A stretch of DNA of 64,000 bases, taken from positions 4,592,001-4,656,000 of the forward strand of contig CM069602.1 of NCBI GenBank assembly GCA_035771175.1, written 5' to 3'. Position 1 is the stretch's first letter. Each line of letters starts with the position of its first letter. Shown one piece after another: positions 12,280-24,100 of the stretch. The position numbers and the translations under genes are program-made. The notes under the pieces are model-generated. The model was not told the origin of the DNA and searched no databases. It worked only from the letters and a program-made list of their open reading frames with translations. This stretch comes from Paratinospora sagittata. Taxonomy: Eukaryota; Streptophyta; Magnoliopsida; Ranunculales; Menispermaceae.

Positions 12280-12790
12280 AAAGTGTGGTCTGTTAAAATT
12301 GTTTTAATTTTGTCGCAAAAGCGATAGCCTTTGGCGGTTGACTAACGGTCTTTCACACGTACGACGTCACATCACAGGTGTGGGTAAAAGATTAAGATAA
12401 CAAATTTCGCGGTTCCACCGTTTCAAACTTTCAAAGCCTTCACTATCCTTGCGACACGTCACCGTTGTTGTAGCTTACGTCACGTTGACGCCCTCGACAA
12501 ATCTGTCTAAGCGGGTCCCTAGACACTCTATTTGACGCACCGTCGCTTTCTTGACGCTTTTCTTTAAATTTCTTTCTTTCTTTCTTTTTTTCCGTCTTTG
12601 AAGGAGAAGGAGAAGCAGAGCAGAACCTTGTAGATTCGAATTCGCTAACGTACCTAGACTACGGTCAACATCGCACGCAATAACACGTATTCACACGGTC
12701 ACCACCCACATACACTCCTCTCCGCCCAACCGTACATGGGCACCAAGCGTTTATATAGTCCGCTTCGCTCGCCGAAGCAAAAAAACAAGG
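12280..12790 (+). promoter_or_regulatory. promoter-like GC-richer island with six TGACG motifs and a TATA box, no gene downstream
   Basis: TGACG or its complement CGTCA occurs at 12365, 12457, 12478, 12486, 12533 and 12552. The first sits in an ACGTCAC context and the third and fourth form an inverted pair 3 bp apart. These are bZIP/TGA-factor core sites. A TATA sequence (TTATATAG) lies at 12751-12758. A (TTTC)n tract and a CpG-rich segment lie between. No reading frame of useful length follows on either strand, so this may drive a non-coding RNA or be the remnant of a lost gene. Confidence 0.4.
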
Positions 12791-15700
12791 GTTAAAAGCA
12801 TTTAAGCTAGGATGTAATATTTCTAGCTTCTACTTCAGAGGTGTATTCAGTAGTTATATTCTCAATATAAGATAAAAATATTATTTTAAGGAAATATATC
12901 TTTTAAAATCTTGTACCAAACAATCATAAAAGCACTTTTGAAGAAAAACTTATCAAACTAATTTTCATGAGATTCTCCAAAAGTACTTTGAACAATTTAA
13001 TTACTTTAAAATGAATTAGAATGTTATTTATTTGTTCAATAAGTCAGACTTTTCCTATATATATTAAGCTTATTTGTACATAATAGAATGAGCATCAACA
13101 TTATTCTCAATGTGAGAGTATTTTCTGTTCTTGGAATTAAACCTATTTGTGACCAGAGTTCTTCATGGAATTGCTTGTAAAGCATTGTAAGGCTCCATTC
13201 TACCCTTCTTTTCATAATTCAATCATAAGGTTTGATTCCATGTTCTGCTTTGATAAAAAAACCATATATATATATATATATATACCAATGTCACACATTA
13301 ATGGCTAGGGCAAGTCTCCCTACAATCCGCATTATCATATGGAATAGATACTTGATTTGGCCATGCCCTTTTACATCCACTTGATAATATTGTACCTATC
13401 ATATGCTCGTTTTATGCAGTCTAGTTGATTGTTATGTGAGAATTGATCCTAGCAGAAACTTTCACTCAAATCAATTAAAAAAAAAAAAAATTATTTTAAG
13501 TTATTGTTGAATTTGTTAAGAACCACTTAACTTAAAAGCTATAGCTATCAAATAAGGGCCCAACAATAACATATCAAGTTATCATCAACACTCTCTCTCA
13601 CATGCAGCGAGACTTGAACTCAAAACCTCTTATAAAATCAAGACTGTGATATCATGTTAGAAATCACTTGACCTAAAAATTAAATTTGATAGATAAATAC
13701 CCAACAATGTATATTATGCTATCATTAACATGATTGATATTTGTTTTAATAGGGAACACTCAGTGCCATTAGATGATGTACATTAATCTATAAGATAATT
13801 GTATATTGTTTTTCTTCACCATGACTTTGAATTTATGGGCAATCTTTCTGTTGATGTATGAGAGTACCATTCATTTGGCTTTGGCCATTTTGAGGTTGAT
13901 ATAGTTTAGTAAAAGATTTGTAAAAAATTATATACTTGTGTATTGTGTTTCATCTTTAAATAATGAAAGATTTTTTGCAAAAGATTCTAAGATAATCATA
14001 ACTTTATAAATATATAATGACAAAATCTATAAATACATATATTGAAAATTTGAGATCTTCTTTAGTCGTCTATTGTTACATTCTTCTGATAATAATCATT
14101 ATCTATTTCTACTATATTCCAAATAATAATTGACTTATTTTCTTGCAATAGTGATTTGTTTCTTATTATTAGAAAATGAAATAATGTTTAGCACATCTTT
14201 TTTTTTTTTTCAAATTAAATTATTTACGGGTACCAATATTTAATTAAGAGTAACAATGTTTTGCCTCCAAGGGATGCTATCGACCCAATTTTGTATTGAA
14301 AAATAAATAAATAAAACTTTTATTTTAAAAAAGAAAAATATTTAAACTATTATTGGCTAACTTTTATAATTTTAAGTATTTTGTGAGGAGTTATACAATT
14401 GAATGATCTAATTTTCTTAAACATAATGAATGAAAAATTAAATTTTCCTATATAGCATAAGAGCTATAAAACAATAAAGATCAATTAATTTCTTAGAGAA
14501 AGAGAGAAAAAAACAATTCTTAGTGGAATTGAAAAACATAAAACACCTATCAAGCAAACACGGCCCTATGTTATATACAATTAGAGGGATACTCATACAT
14601 AATGTACATCTATCAAAGTATGATGTCATAAAGTTTATACACTTTAATTGCATATGCACGTTTTAGGATGCATGCATGCAAGGGGTGGTCTGTGCCTCAA
14701 TGCACTTTTTTTTTATAATTATTTTTATATATATCAAAGATAATTTGATATTGAATTCTGTATATTTCATCTAACTATGGGCAGATATCTTTATAAAATG
14801 AACTGATATTAAAAATAATGATAAAATGTCAACCAAATCATCAATTGCTACTTGGATTTACGATTTACCAACTTCATCCTCTTAATTAAGAATTCAAATA
14901 AATTAACTTCAGGTAGAGATAATTAATGATATATACGAAGTTTTTCTCTTTTTCCATACCACCTTTTCTATTTGATTAATATATTTGACATGATTAACAT
15001 TATATATCTTCTTCTAAGTTTTTATTTTAAGCTTTCAAAAAGAACATTTTATTTTGAAAGATATAAAAAATGTTTCCAATTGTCAACTTATTGTATTTTA
15101 TTTAATTTATCAAAAATAATTAAGCTTGTGAATCGTAAGATTAAATATTTCTTTCTTCTATATATTAACTCTGATAATTTAGTATTAATCATTTTACAAT
15201 ATCTAAATATTATATATTATTTAAAAAAGAAAAGAAAATCCAATGCAACTTTAGGTTATGAAACCATACCCTATACAAGAATTAAGATTGAATTAGCTAG
15301 CCCCTAATGTTTTACATATTAACTATAAATTAAGAATTAATTAACTCTTATATACAGGGCACGTGAAATCCACTAATGTGCACGTGACCAGTAGGTAACT
15401 ACTTGAACGAGGCAGCTTTGGGACATAACAATTTTTGTAGCTTTTTTTCCACTAAAGGCAATGTCTTTGTCACATCTTGTGCATCAACCAACCAATAAAG
15501 CTTCCTTTTCAAGGCATCTTCATCATAAAATTGACCCTTGAGCCTACACCTCCTTTCTTTTCATCCTTAACCTAAATTATTAAGACATAACTCTCTATTA
15601 TTCCTTTAACCCATTTCTTATTTTTTCTTCAATTATTGATTAATCACATCTTAATTATGCACCACTTAACTTTATCATTAGGCAATTAATCAACTCTCTT

Positions 15701-16235
15701 CTCCTCTTTTTCCTCACAAAGATGTATATATATAGCTCAATGCTTCATAATCTTTAATATTATGTCAAATATTACGTTACATATATACATTATATTTACT
15801 AATATTTACTGCACATGCGAGGAATGGATCAGTTGATTTCTTACTTGAAACTTGAGATTTGCAGTCCTAAATGATCATAATGAAGTTTGCCAGCAAGTCA
15901 AAAGTTTATTAGAGTGCTTTGATGAGAAAATCGAGTGAGTCAAATCATAATCTAGTTGATAAATCGAATCAAGGAGACATGCTTTATAATCTTAATTTTT
16001 TATTATTATTTTTTGTTTGTTTGATTTGACACCAATGTAATTAGCCCCTATTTAAAGTTTTCAACGACATACACTGGGACCCAATTTTGTTCCCTATGAT
16101 TAAGTATATATCTTAGCAGATGACAATTTCCAATGCCATTATTATTATCAAACATGCCGACATGGATTGCTAAAAAGATATCATTATTATCTTAGAGAAC
16201 TATAATTAATGTGCCATTGTACCCAACCTGATACA
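12791..16235. other. gene-poor AT-rich DNA
   Basis: No gene is supported. It holds a (TA)n run at about 13265-13284, the TRIM element at 13514-13730, a T-run near 14190, and two CACGTG G-boxes 21 bp apart at 15360-15365 and 15381-15386. About 340 bp after the G-boxes is a TATATATATAG sequence (near 15726). The G-box plus TATA arrangement looks promoter-like, but no coding frame follows. Confidence 0.35.
13514..13730 (-). mobile_element. TRIM (terminal-repeat retrotransposon in miniature)
   Basis: Two direct repeats of about 77 bp (13514-13590 and 13655-13730) both begin TGTTA and end AACA. They enclose only 64 bp. Read on the minus strand, the internal part starts TGATATCACAG, close to the initiator-tRNA primer-binding site TGGTATCAGAG, and ends in a purine tract (GTGAGAGAGAG) before the second repeat. 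This is the complete TRIM layout. There is no coding capacity. Related pieces lie at 35825-35905 and 40534-40797. Confidence 0.75.
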
Positions 16236-16385
16236 GTCGAGATGATTGAGGTAAAGGTAAAGTGATTAAGTAAAGGGTTTCAAAATTAAAATTTATGTTC
16301 AGTTTTGAAGAGAATCGTTCAGTGTCTCTTAATATAGATTAGTTTCGTCCAAAAAGTGAAAACGCTACCTGAAAAACCAAAATAA
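16236..16385 (+). mobile_element. degraded SINE
   Basis: Similar in order and spacing to the SINE copy at 16826-16988: AAAGTGATTAAG start, GTTCAGT middle, TTAGTTTCGTCC, and an A-rich end with AAATAAATAAAT. Diverged; ends approximate. Confidence 0.5.
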
Positions 16386-16825
16386 ATAAATAAAAATCAT
16401 CCCTCATGTATATTAATGATTGTTTAAAAAAGACGTTAGTATGTTAATAATACCTTAAAAAAAAAAAAAAACTCTGGAAGCCATATGTATTTTTCTAGCT
16501 ATCTTTAGCATTTGTATGCTACAGTTCTTGGAAAACACCTAATGAATTGACTCTTGCAAATGACTTATTTCTTATTATTCTTTTTTTAATTTTACCTTTT
16601 ATCTAACTAAATATCTTTATTATTTTCAGCGTAGTTATTTTGTATAATATGAATTACTTTTTAGCTGGGCCCATAAGTTTCTTTCAAACGTATAGCATGG
16701 TTAATCTTTCATTTTTTTTTTATTTCTCAAATTCAATGGTGTATATTCACTTATTATTAGAAAAATAAATAAACCTAATGTGGTACAATACAAAATAATT
16801 CAATGTGGTACAACACAAATAGTTA
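16386..16825. other. AT-rich DNA between SINEs
   Basis: No gene. A short imperfect direct repeat (AATGTGGTACAA-ACAAA) occurs twice at about 16778-16820, just upstream of the next SINE. Confidence 0.35.
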
Positions 16826-16988
16826 GGTATCTGTGTTAAAGGTGATTAAGAAGTGAATGTTTCAAGATCGAAATTTGTGTCCACTTTAGTCACATCCACC
16901 TGGAAAGAGTCGCTCAATGCCCCTGCAATGCTCGAACGAATTAGTCTTGCCGCAAGACGTGGATATTGCGTGGGAAAGCCAAAAAAAA
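16826..16988 (+). mobile_element. SINE with A-rich tail
   Basis: The body runs from the AAAGGTGATTAAG block through GAATTAGTCTTGCCG and ends in an A-rich tail that starts at 16981 (AAAAAAAAGAAAAG). The ATTAGTC block is shared with the other SINE copies. The 5' end is approximate. Confidence 0.6.
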
Positions 16989-18690
16989 GAAAAGAAAAGG
17001 AAAGGAAAGGAAAATAAAATCTCTAGAGGCTAGAGTCTAGACTACCTCTCCGCTTAAACTACTTTTCTCTAATTTTCCTCTTTGATAATTAATTGTGTTT
17101 TTAAGATGATTTTTTAATTTTTGAAAAAAAAATTAATTGACATCAAGACGTCCCCAATACTAGTAATGAGCATAACATTCAATGTCGACATTTGTAATTA
17201 CATTGCTCCAAATTAATTATGCTAACATCTAAAGAAACAGAAATTTAAGAATTAATGCAAATTAAGTAGAGATCATGAAAAAGATGGTTTAGGAATTAAG
17301 AAATTGTGTCAAAACCAAACGCCAATTGCCACTTGATGTGATTAGCTAGAAAATGACCCACAATTCTATTATCAGTGAATGAAATGAAGAAGGTATATGA
17401 CAATACAATCATCTTATCTATATCAACAGCGACGAGTTGAAGCCTCTTTTCATGAGGTTTTTGGCTTTTTTTTGCGGTTTTCATGGGAGAAAAAGACATA
17501 TGTTGGGGACTTTGAACTTGTACACAAGCAGTAATGGCATATGAAGTTGGAGAAGAGCCAGAATTTCAAAAGTATATATGCAAGGACAAAACTGCAAGTT
17601 ACCTAACCCTCAAGGCTTAAAGCTCAATTCACTAAGATATAACACCATCATAATTCTTGAGTAATTATCTTTAGTTGATTCCAGCCACATAAACCCTCTT
17701 TTTCTATTCCAATGTATTTAGAAGGACGAGGGATCCGAATTACCCGATTCAATTAGTTAAGAATTTTTCTTTGGCGAAAAAGTATAAAAAAAAAATTAAT
17801 TTTTTTTTTTAAGACTTAGACGTACGAGCCAATTTACGTTTATCTACTAATCTTAAGAAGGTACAAGTCCATAATCCGTAAAAGGTACAATTTACTATTC
17901 ATGAGTTAATAAATAGTATGGATAAATGATCTCAAGGGTACTAGACGCAGTGACGGACTGTGTACTGAGATGTGACAATATTGTGTTATACGTAACTGGC
18001 GTCCTCCACAGAGGTGGGGGATAGCGCCCGCGTTCTGACTGTGGTCAGAGCGTGACAAAAAGACGTATGAGCCAATTTACGTTCATCTGACTAATCTCAA
18101 TGAGGTACAAGTCCATAATTCGTAAAAAGGCACCTTCTAAAACCTGAAAAAAATCTTTGGTCGAACTCATATATACCTTAAAAAAAAAATAAATGGACGA
18201 AACTCAAACTTGTGATCTTTCATTAACTTACCTCTCTATCCAACTACATGATCAATCGTATTTTTTATTATTATTTTTAATTCTTCTATCTTTTCTTGAG
18301 TACGTCATCTTGACCAATTGCAAATTAATCCCTTCCCTTGACACCAGATTGACGAGGTAGTCACATCTTACTTGTTTTTCATTTATTAATTATTTTTTAT
18401 AATACTACTCAATAAATTAATCCCAAGAAGCATGTACATTCCTATCCCCTACATTCTGGAATAAAATCGTAAGGGATTCTAAGTTATATTGCTAGTCTGA
18501 TAACATTGAACAATATGAACATTGATATATATATATACATACATACATATACATCTTACACCTAGAGTCCATGAAATGGTTGAATACTTTCTAAGGTTAA
18601 ACCAGCACCTTGTCTTGTTAAACTAGACAATGTATTATTTACCAATACAGACATAACAAGACTTAGCCCTCAATAAAACACAATAAAGGA
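16989..18690. other. gene-poor DNA with a spaced direct repeat
   Basis: No gene is supported. The main structure is the direct repeat at 17818-17888 and 18060-18132. A short (TA)/(ACATAC) tract lies near 18525-18550. Confidence 0.4.
17818..18132 (+). repeat. pair of about 71-bp direct repeats flanking a GC-richer spacer
   Basis: Copy one is 17818-17888 and copy two is 18060-18132. Both start AGACGTA-C/T-GAGCCAATTT, contain GGTACAAGTCCATAAT and end near CGTAAAA. They differ by about ten changes. The 170-bp spacer is richer in GC and contains no open frame. The arrangement could be a tandem duplication followed by an insertion, or the ends of a small unclassified element. Confidence 0.6.
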
Positions 18691-21108
18691 AGCAAATTCA
18701 TGAGCCGCCCTTGTAGTTGGACAAAAAAATCTTTGTTAACTTAAGTTGAACATTATACAGCGATATCAAAAGCAAACACTTAAATCTTTTCACATGTTCT
18801 ACAGAGTTATTCATCAAATTAAACAGAAAAAAGGGTGTGTCCAATTTTTGAGGCTCTAACCATTGCAAGATCCGGGGAAGGGACGGGTTATGCAACCTTA
18901 CCATTATATTAGAGAGGCTATTTTTGAATTCAAACCCAAGACTTTTAGGTCAAATAGAGCTATCTTAACCAATGCTCACTAAACAGTGTACATTTAAATT
19001 TGCATGATGAAAATAATTCATCAGCAGTACGTTATCCCCCCAGAAGGACACTTTCCACAGGCCCTCAGCGGCAATAACTCTATAAATGGACTGGGCCATA
19101 AAGCTGAAAAGCATATTGCTTCTTGTCAACCCCCCTTTTTTTCTTTTTCTAGGCCAGTGGTCCCAAGAGGTATTCCCCTGCAAGATAATCTAGGAAGAAG
19201 GGATGATGGAAGACCTGCCATTAATGTTGTCAATTGAAGTCATTCATTTGCTCATTCTCATAGCCACTGGTTCTTCTTCCACATTCTAGATTGGTGTCAT
19301 TATCAACTTCAAATAAAAGACCAAAATGCTAGCCAATCATCTTGCATGACCAATAAAGGCAGTTTTTCAAGTGCCAGTCCTCAAACTCATTATTGGTAAA
19401 TTGGATTAGATGAAGGAATTGTTAGCTCTTTTCAGTCAAATCAGTTGCAGAAAACCATGGTAGAGATCTATAGGATTTCCAGTAAGTACCTGTCCTTTGA
19501 GGCAGCCAGCTCACCTTCCTTCTTTATGTCATTTAATTGCCTTGTGAAGACAATTCTATGTACGTTAACCTTGGGATCTACAAAAAAGAGAAAAAAAGAG
19601 ACAGAAAAAGAAATGTTTGGAGAACAAATGAATGGAATCTAGCAAAATTGACAACTCAGAAATTTTAAATCCAACAGTAGGTCTTTGAGGGGGATACACC
19701 AACTGCATTATTAAGAGATCATTGGTGTGGATGCATGCATTGGTGCAAATCCCAAGAAGCCTGTCAAAGTTGGCATTCATGGTAAGTTCACTTTAGGTTC
19801 TTCCAATGCATGATTATGAAGTTGGATCCAAGGGAAGAAACTTAGGAATATATCACTTAGGAATAATATATAATGCACTGGCAGATCTATACAATTTGTT
19901 GTTTGCTATTACTTATTTCTGGGGTTCTCAAGAACAATACTAGAGTGAGCCAAGGCAGGTTGCATGAAAGATACATTAAAAGAGATTTTGTCATGAAAGA
20001 CCCACAAAGTAATAAAGAGTTGAGTGCAGAAACTTAGTGTTGGTACCTGACTTAATAATCCACCTTGGATGAAAAGCCAACCCTCAAAGTTTAATATAAA
20101 CCTCAACTCCTCTCCCTTGGTTCAACTGTGTGGACTGTTGAAGGAGAGATCAAAACGTCTAGTCCCTTTACCCTTGTCACCCGCAGTCCCACATGTGCAG
20201 TAGGTTGTGTGTGCTAAGCGGGGATGGGTAGGGGAAGTTACCTGCAGTCAAACAATTGAAAGACTAGCACACACATATGGCCTTGCAACATTATCTTCCC
20301 GTAGGAGCCTGACCATTTAAGGAACAGGATTCTTTCAACTGACTCCAGAAATGTGAGAGAACATCATTTTGATTTTCAATGCTGGATAGTAGGATTTGTT
20401 ATCTTAAGTTCCAGTTTGGTGAATGACCATGATAATTGGTGATAAATGATTGAGCTGTCAGTGAATAAATCTTTTGGCTAAAAACTTCGCCTTTTAATAT
20501 AAAGCTAAGGAACTGCAGAGGAAGCAATGATCCAGACCAGAAAAATGTTCTGAATCAAAACTAATTTATATTTTTAATATGATGGTCAGAAATTACCTAT
20601 TAACTGTGCATTATAACATCATAAGAAAGCAAAACTGAAGAAGCAAGAAAGCAAACGTCTTGCATTGTAATATAATAAGAAAGCAAAATTGAAGAAGCAA
20701 GAAAGCAAAGGTCTTCAATTAAAGAATTTGATTTCACATTGAGTGGTACACAGACATAGATCAAACATTCAAGGAAATTGAAGAAGCAAGAAAGCAAAGG
20801 TCTTCAATTAAAGAATTTGATTTCACATTGAGTGGTACACAGACATAGACCAAACATTCAAGGTGAATACCTCAGGGCCCACTTCAACAAACAACAAACA
20901 TTTGGAAAAATTATTAGAATGTATCCATTCAATTATCTTATTTTTATAGATGTTGATATACATCCAAATGTAGATTGTTACAAACTTATAAGGAACATCT
21001 AGAGAAGCGTACATCACATTTGTCGTTATGTTGTAGGTGGACGTAAAATCTTTTAGGATTTCAGAGTCCAGGTGTTGCTTCCCCAGGAAATTCGCTTGCT
21101 GCCTCAAA
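18691..21108. other. gene-poor DNA downstream of the membrane-protein gene
   Basis: No additional exon could be joined to the gene at 21109-24783. Only short open frames occur. The segment nearest 21108 probably includes that gene's 3' UTR, and the tandem repeats at 20637-20864 lie within it. Confidence 0.35.
20637..20864. repeat. nested tandem repeat, 89-bp period
   Basis: A unit starting GAAGAAGCAAGAAAGCAAA occurs at 20637 (54 bp, truncated form), 20691 and 20780. The last two are nearly identical over 85 bp, differing mainly at one T/C, so that duplication is recent. The shorter first unit shares the start and shows an earlier duplication of the same seed. Confidence 0.85.
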
Positions 21109-24100
21109 TCACTGAGCAGTGCGTCTGATGCTTTCTTCGACCCTAGTGAGAGCATCTGTTAGCACATCGACGCTCCAGTCCTTCACATCCTCCTGCAGGT
21201 CACAATGACATCTAGAAAATAAGAACTTTTGGCATAATATTGTTATAGATCCCATCATTGTGTCCAAAAAGTTTGAAGAGACAATGGCCTAAGACAACAG
21301 GCTTTGAGTAATGCATGTAATACATATCCTCTTTCGTGTATAATAAAATCCTTGTAACCATTTACCTTTCAAGCTCTCAAGTTATTAATCTTCCACACAC
21401 AGCAGAAGTCATTTCTATGTCTAACAGATAAAGTATAAATGGTCTGTGTGTGTGTGTGTGATGAACATGACCAATATGATTGTTCTTCATCTTGGAGTAA
21501 CCAGAGGTCATAATGAAGATATACCATTACTCAAGTCAAAATAAAGAAACTACTACTTTTCTTTTGGCAATTTAGATGGGAAAGACCATCCTTCAACCGG
21601 TCCAAAAGAAGTTCAATTAGGCCTCATCAAATCTCATGCACAGAAATGCTTATTCTCATTTATTCATTGAGGATTTCATAGCATGACCCTATTTTCACCA
21701 GTATCATAGCAACCAGCACAAGAACTCAAATCATTTTGTTTCTTAAAGTATTTATGCTTACAATAACATAAACATCATAAAAGTGGTGCAATCACAATTC
21801 ATGTCTTACACAATTCAACTCAACAAAAGCGTTTCTCAAATGGGATCAGCTACATGAATTCGCTTCCTCCTCTCCTCCATTCTAGCAAAGAGCTATATCT
21901 TTAGTTGGATTACAAATAGTTGTATCCTCTTACTTACCTGTATCAATATTATTTTAGGTCTTCATCTTCCTCCATCATTAGCTTAACAGTTGATGCACTA
22001 CTCTTTCTGATTAGCACATCCGCTAGTCCTCATTATAGGTGTTCAAACCTTTTTTTTGTATTTTTTTTTGGACAAGAAACAGATAGGTGTTCAAACCATC
22101 TTAATTGATTCAATCTCGTTTTATCTTCTTAAATAGGGGCTAATACTACCATTTTTCAATTATGTTCTAATTTTCTATAAATTAATATTTTGCTATATAT
22201 CCACCTTAATATTTTATTAATATGTTGCTTTCTTATTGCCCAACATTTTTTTCTATGAAACATGGTTGGCTTAATAGTGTGGTCCTATAAAAAATTTCTT
22301 CCAACTTCATAGGATATATTAATTAATAGGATAATATTTCACAAGCACTCCACTAATCCCAATTCTCACAAAAGTGAAAAAATAAGTTTTATATAGCCGA
22401 CCCCATGTGGTTAGGAAAATGCTTAGTTGAGTTGAGTTGAGTTAGTATATTATAAGTTTTCTTCTATATAACTAGTATAAGAATATATAGATGTTCATCA
22501 GAGCTTATGGGCATCACTTGTGGCCATTTAACCGGGTGTTTCGACAATAACTTTTAGAATTTGTTGATTTTCAGTAAGACGGTTCCTTAAAAATTAGTTA
22601 CCTTCCAAAAATTAGCTTATTCCAATATTTTAAACCAAGTAAAAAGTTGTACGGGAGGACTAATTTTGCTCTGCATAGAAATTATATCACATATTTCCAA
22701 ATGGTGAGGATTTATGTGAGAACAATCTCCTTGGTAAAGAGATTATGCCAATCAAATGTTGATCCACTTTTGAAACATCAAATTGGACAAGTGTTCAACT
22801 GTAAAACTACAAGTTATGTTATGATGCTTGACGTGTCTAATCATAAATCATATATAACAGCAGTTCACATAATATCTGTGAATCTAATTCAATTTGAGTC
22901 TCCATTCAATTCCATTTCAAGACTCTGACAATCATGCTCCGATTCTTCCAATTGCTCAAAGGTCCAAGGATAGGAAGATTTGGGTTGCATGAGAAATACA
23001 ATGCTTTTCATGCTGCACCATTCTATTGAAATATGATATCTTGACCAAGTAAACTTCAAATATCTACCACAAGATAACTCCGTTTCCATTGAATGTCATT
23101 TTCATATGGCACTTCATTGTAGAGTTCTCAAAGGAACCACGTGTGGTACAGAGTATTCATTCCTCTTAGTTTTTGCTTTTCTGCAGAAGTGCAAGGGAGA
23201 CAATCAAAGCTAACTTCCCCTTGCTTCAAAGCTAGAGGCTCAAGGAGTTTTACCATAAGAGTTAGAAGAATATGGTGCTACCCTCATTTTCTATACATTG
23301 AGGCACATATTTGATAATGGAAAAAAAAAAAAAAAAAAAAGGAAATGTAGAAATACCTCATGACGTGAAAGCTACCATTTAATACTTGCTTAAGATGATT
23401 ATAGAGTGTACTGTAAAGGTTATAGCTGGACAGGCTTTTTGCTAGGTTTGCAACAAGGTGAGTTGAAGCCATGTACTCTGAAAGTATCCCCTAAAAGGCC
23501 CCAACACTCTGTTTCACTTTCTTATCTTAAATTTTTATTTCATGTTTATTATTTTCGGCGTCTTAGCAGCTCCTATGCCCCCATAAAGCATATTGTTACC
23601 GATATCGTTATATCAGTTCTCCACCTTTCTTTGTCCTCTCCACAGGCAGAAAGGTGTCATCCATCTCATCTCCACAATAATTTTCTAATCAAACTTGCAG
23701 TCGTCGAAAAGAAACAATTTATTAAAGTAAATGAATTCTGTTACTCACCATGTGCAATGGTTCACCGGTTCTAATTCGTGCATTTGGACGTGCAAGCTTG
23801 GATTCAAAAGGAGTTCTTGGCCTTAATTCCTGTATCCCTTCCCACTCTTCACGTGTGAGCATCCTAACCGTCCCTTGACCATCAGGAGCATTCCTTATTT
23901 TGCGCTCAATCCTCTCTTCCGCTTTGGAGTCATCATACTGACATTACAAACATATTTAAAACCATTTATAAGTTTTTCATACATGGCTAATTGAAACTGA
24001 AATGCAAGGCATAGTTGTAAATAATGCTATAGAATGGGACCCTATACAACATAACACTATATGGAGTTTTTTAATGACACCAGGCCAGTGTCACATACAT

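Noticed and set aside
15350..15400. Possible miR164-like precursor (GGGCACGTG)
   Set aside because: Only a 9-base match around a G-box; no mature-length match and no foldback.
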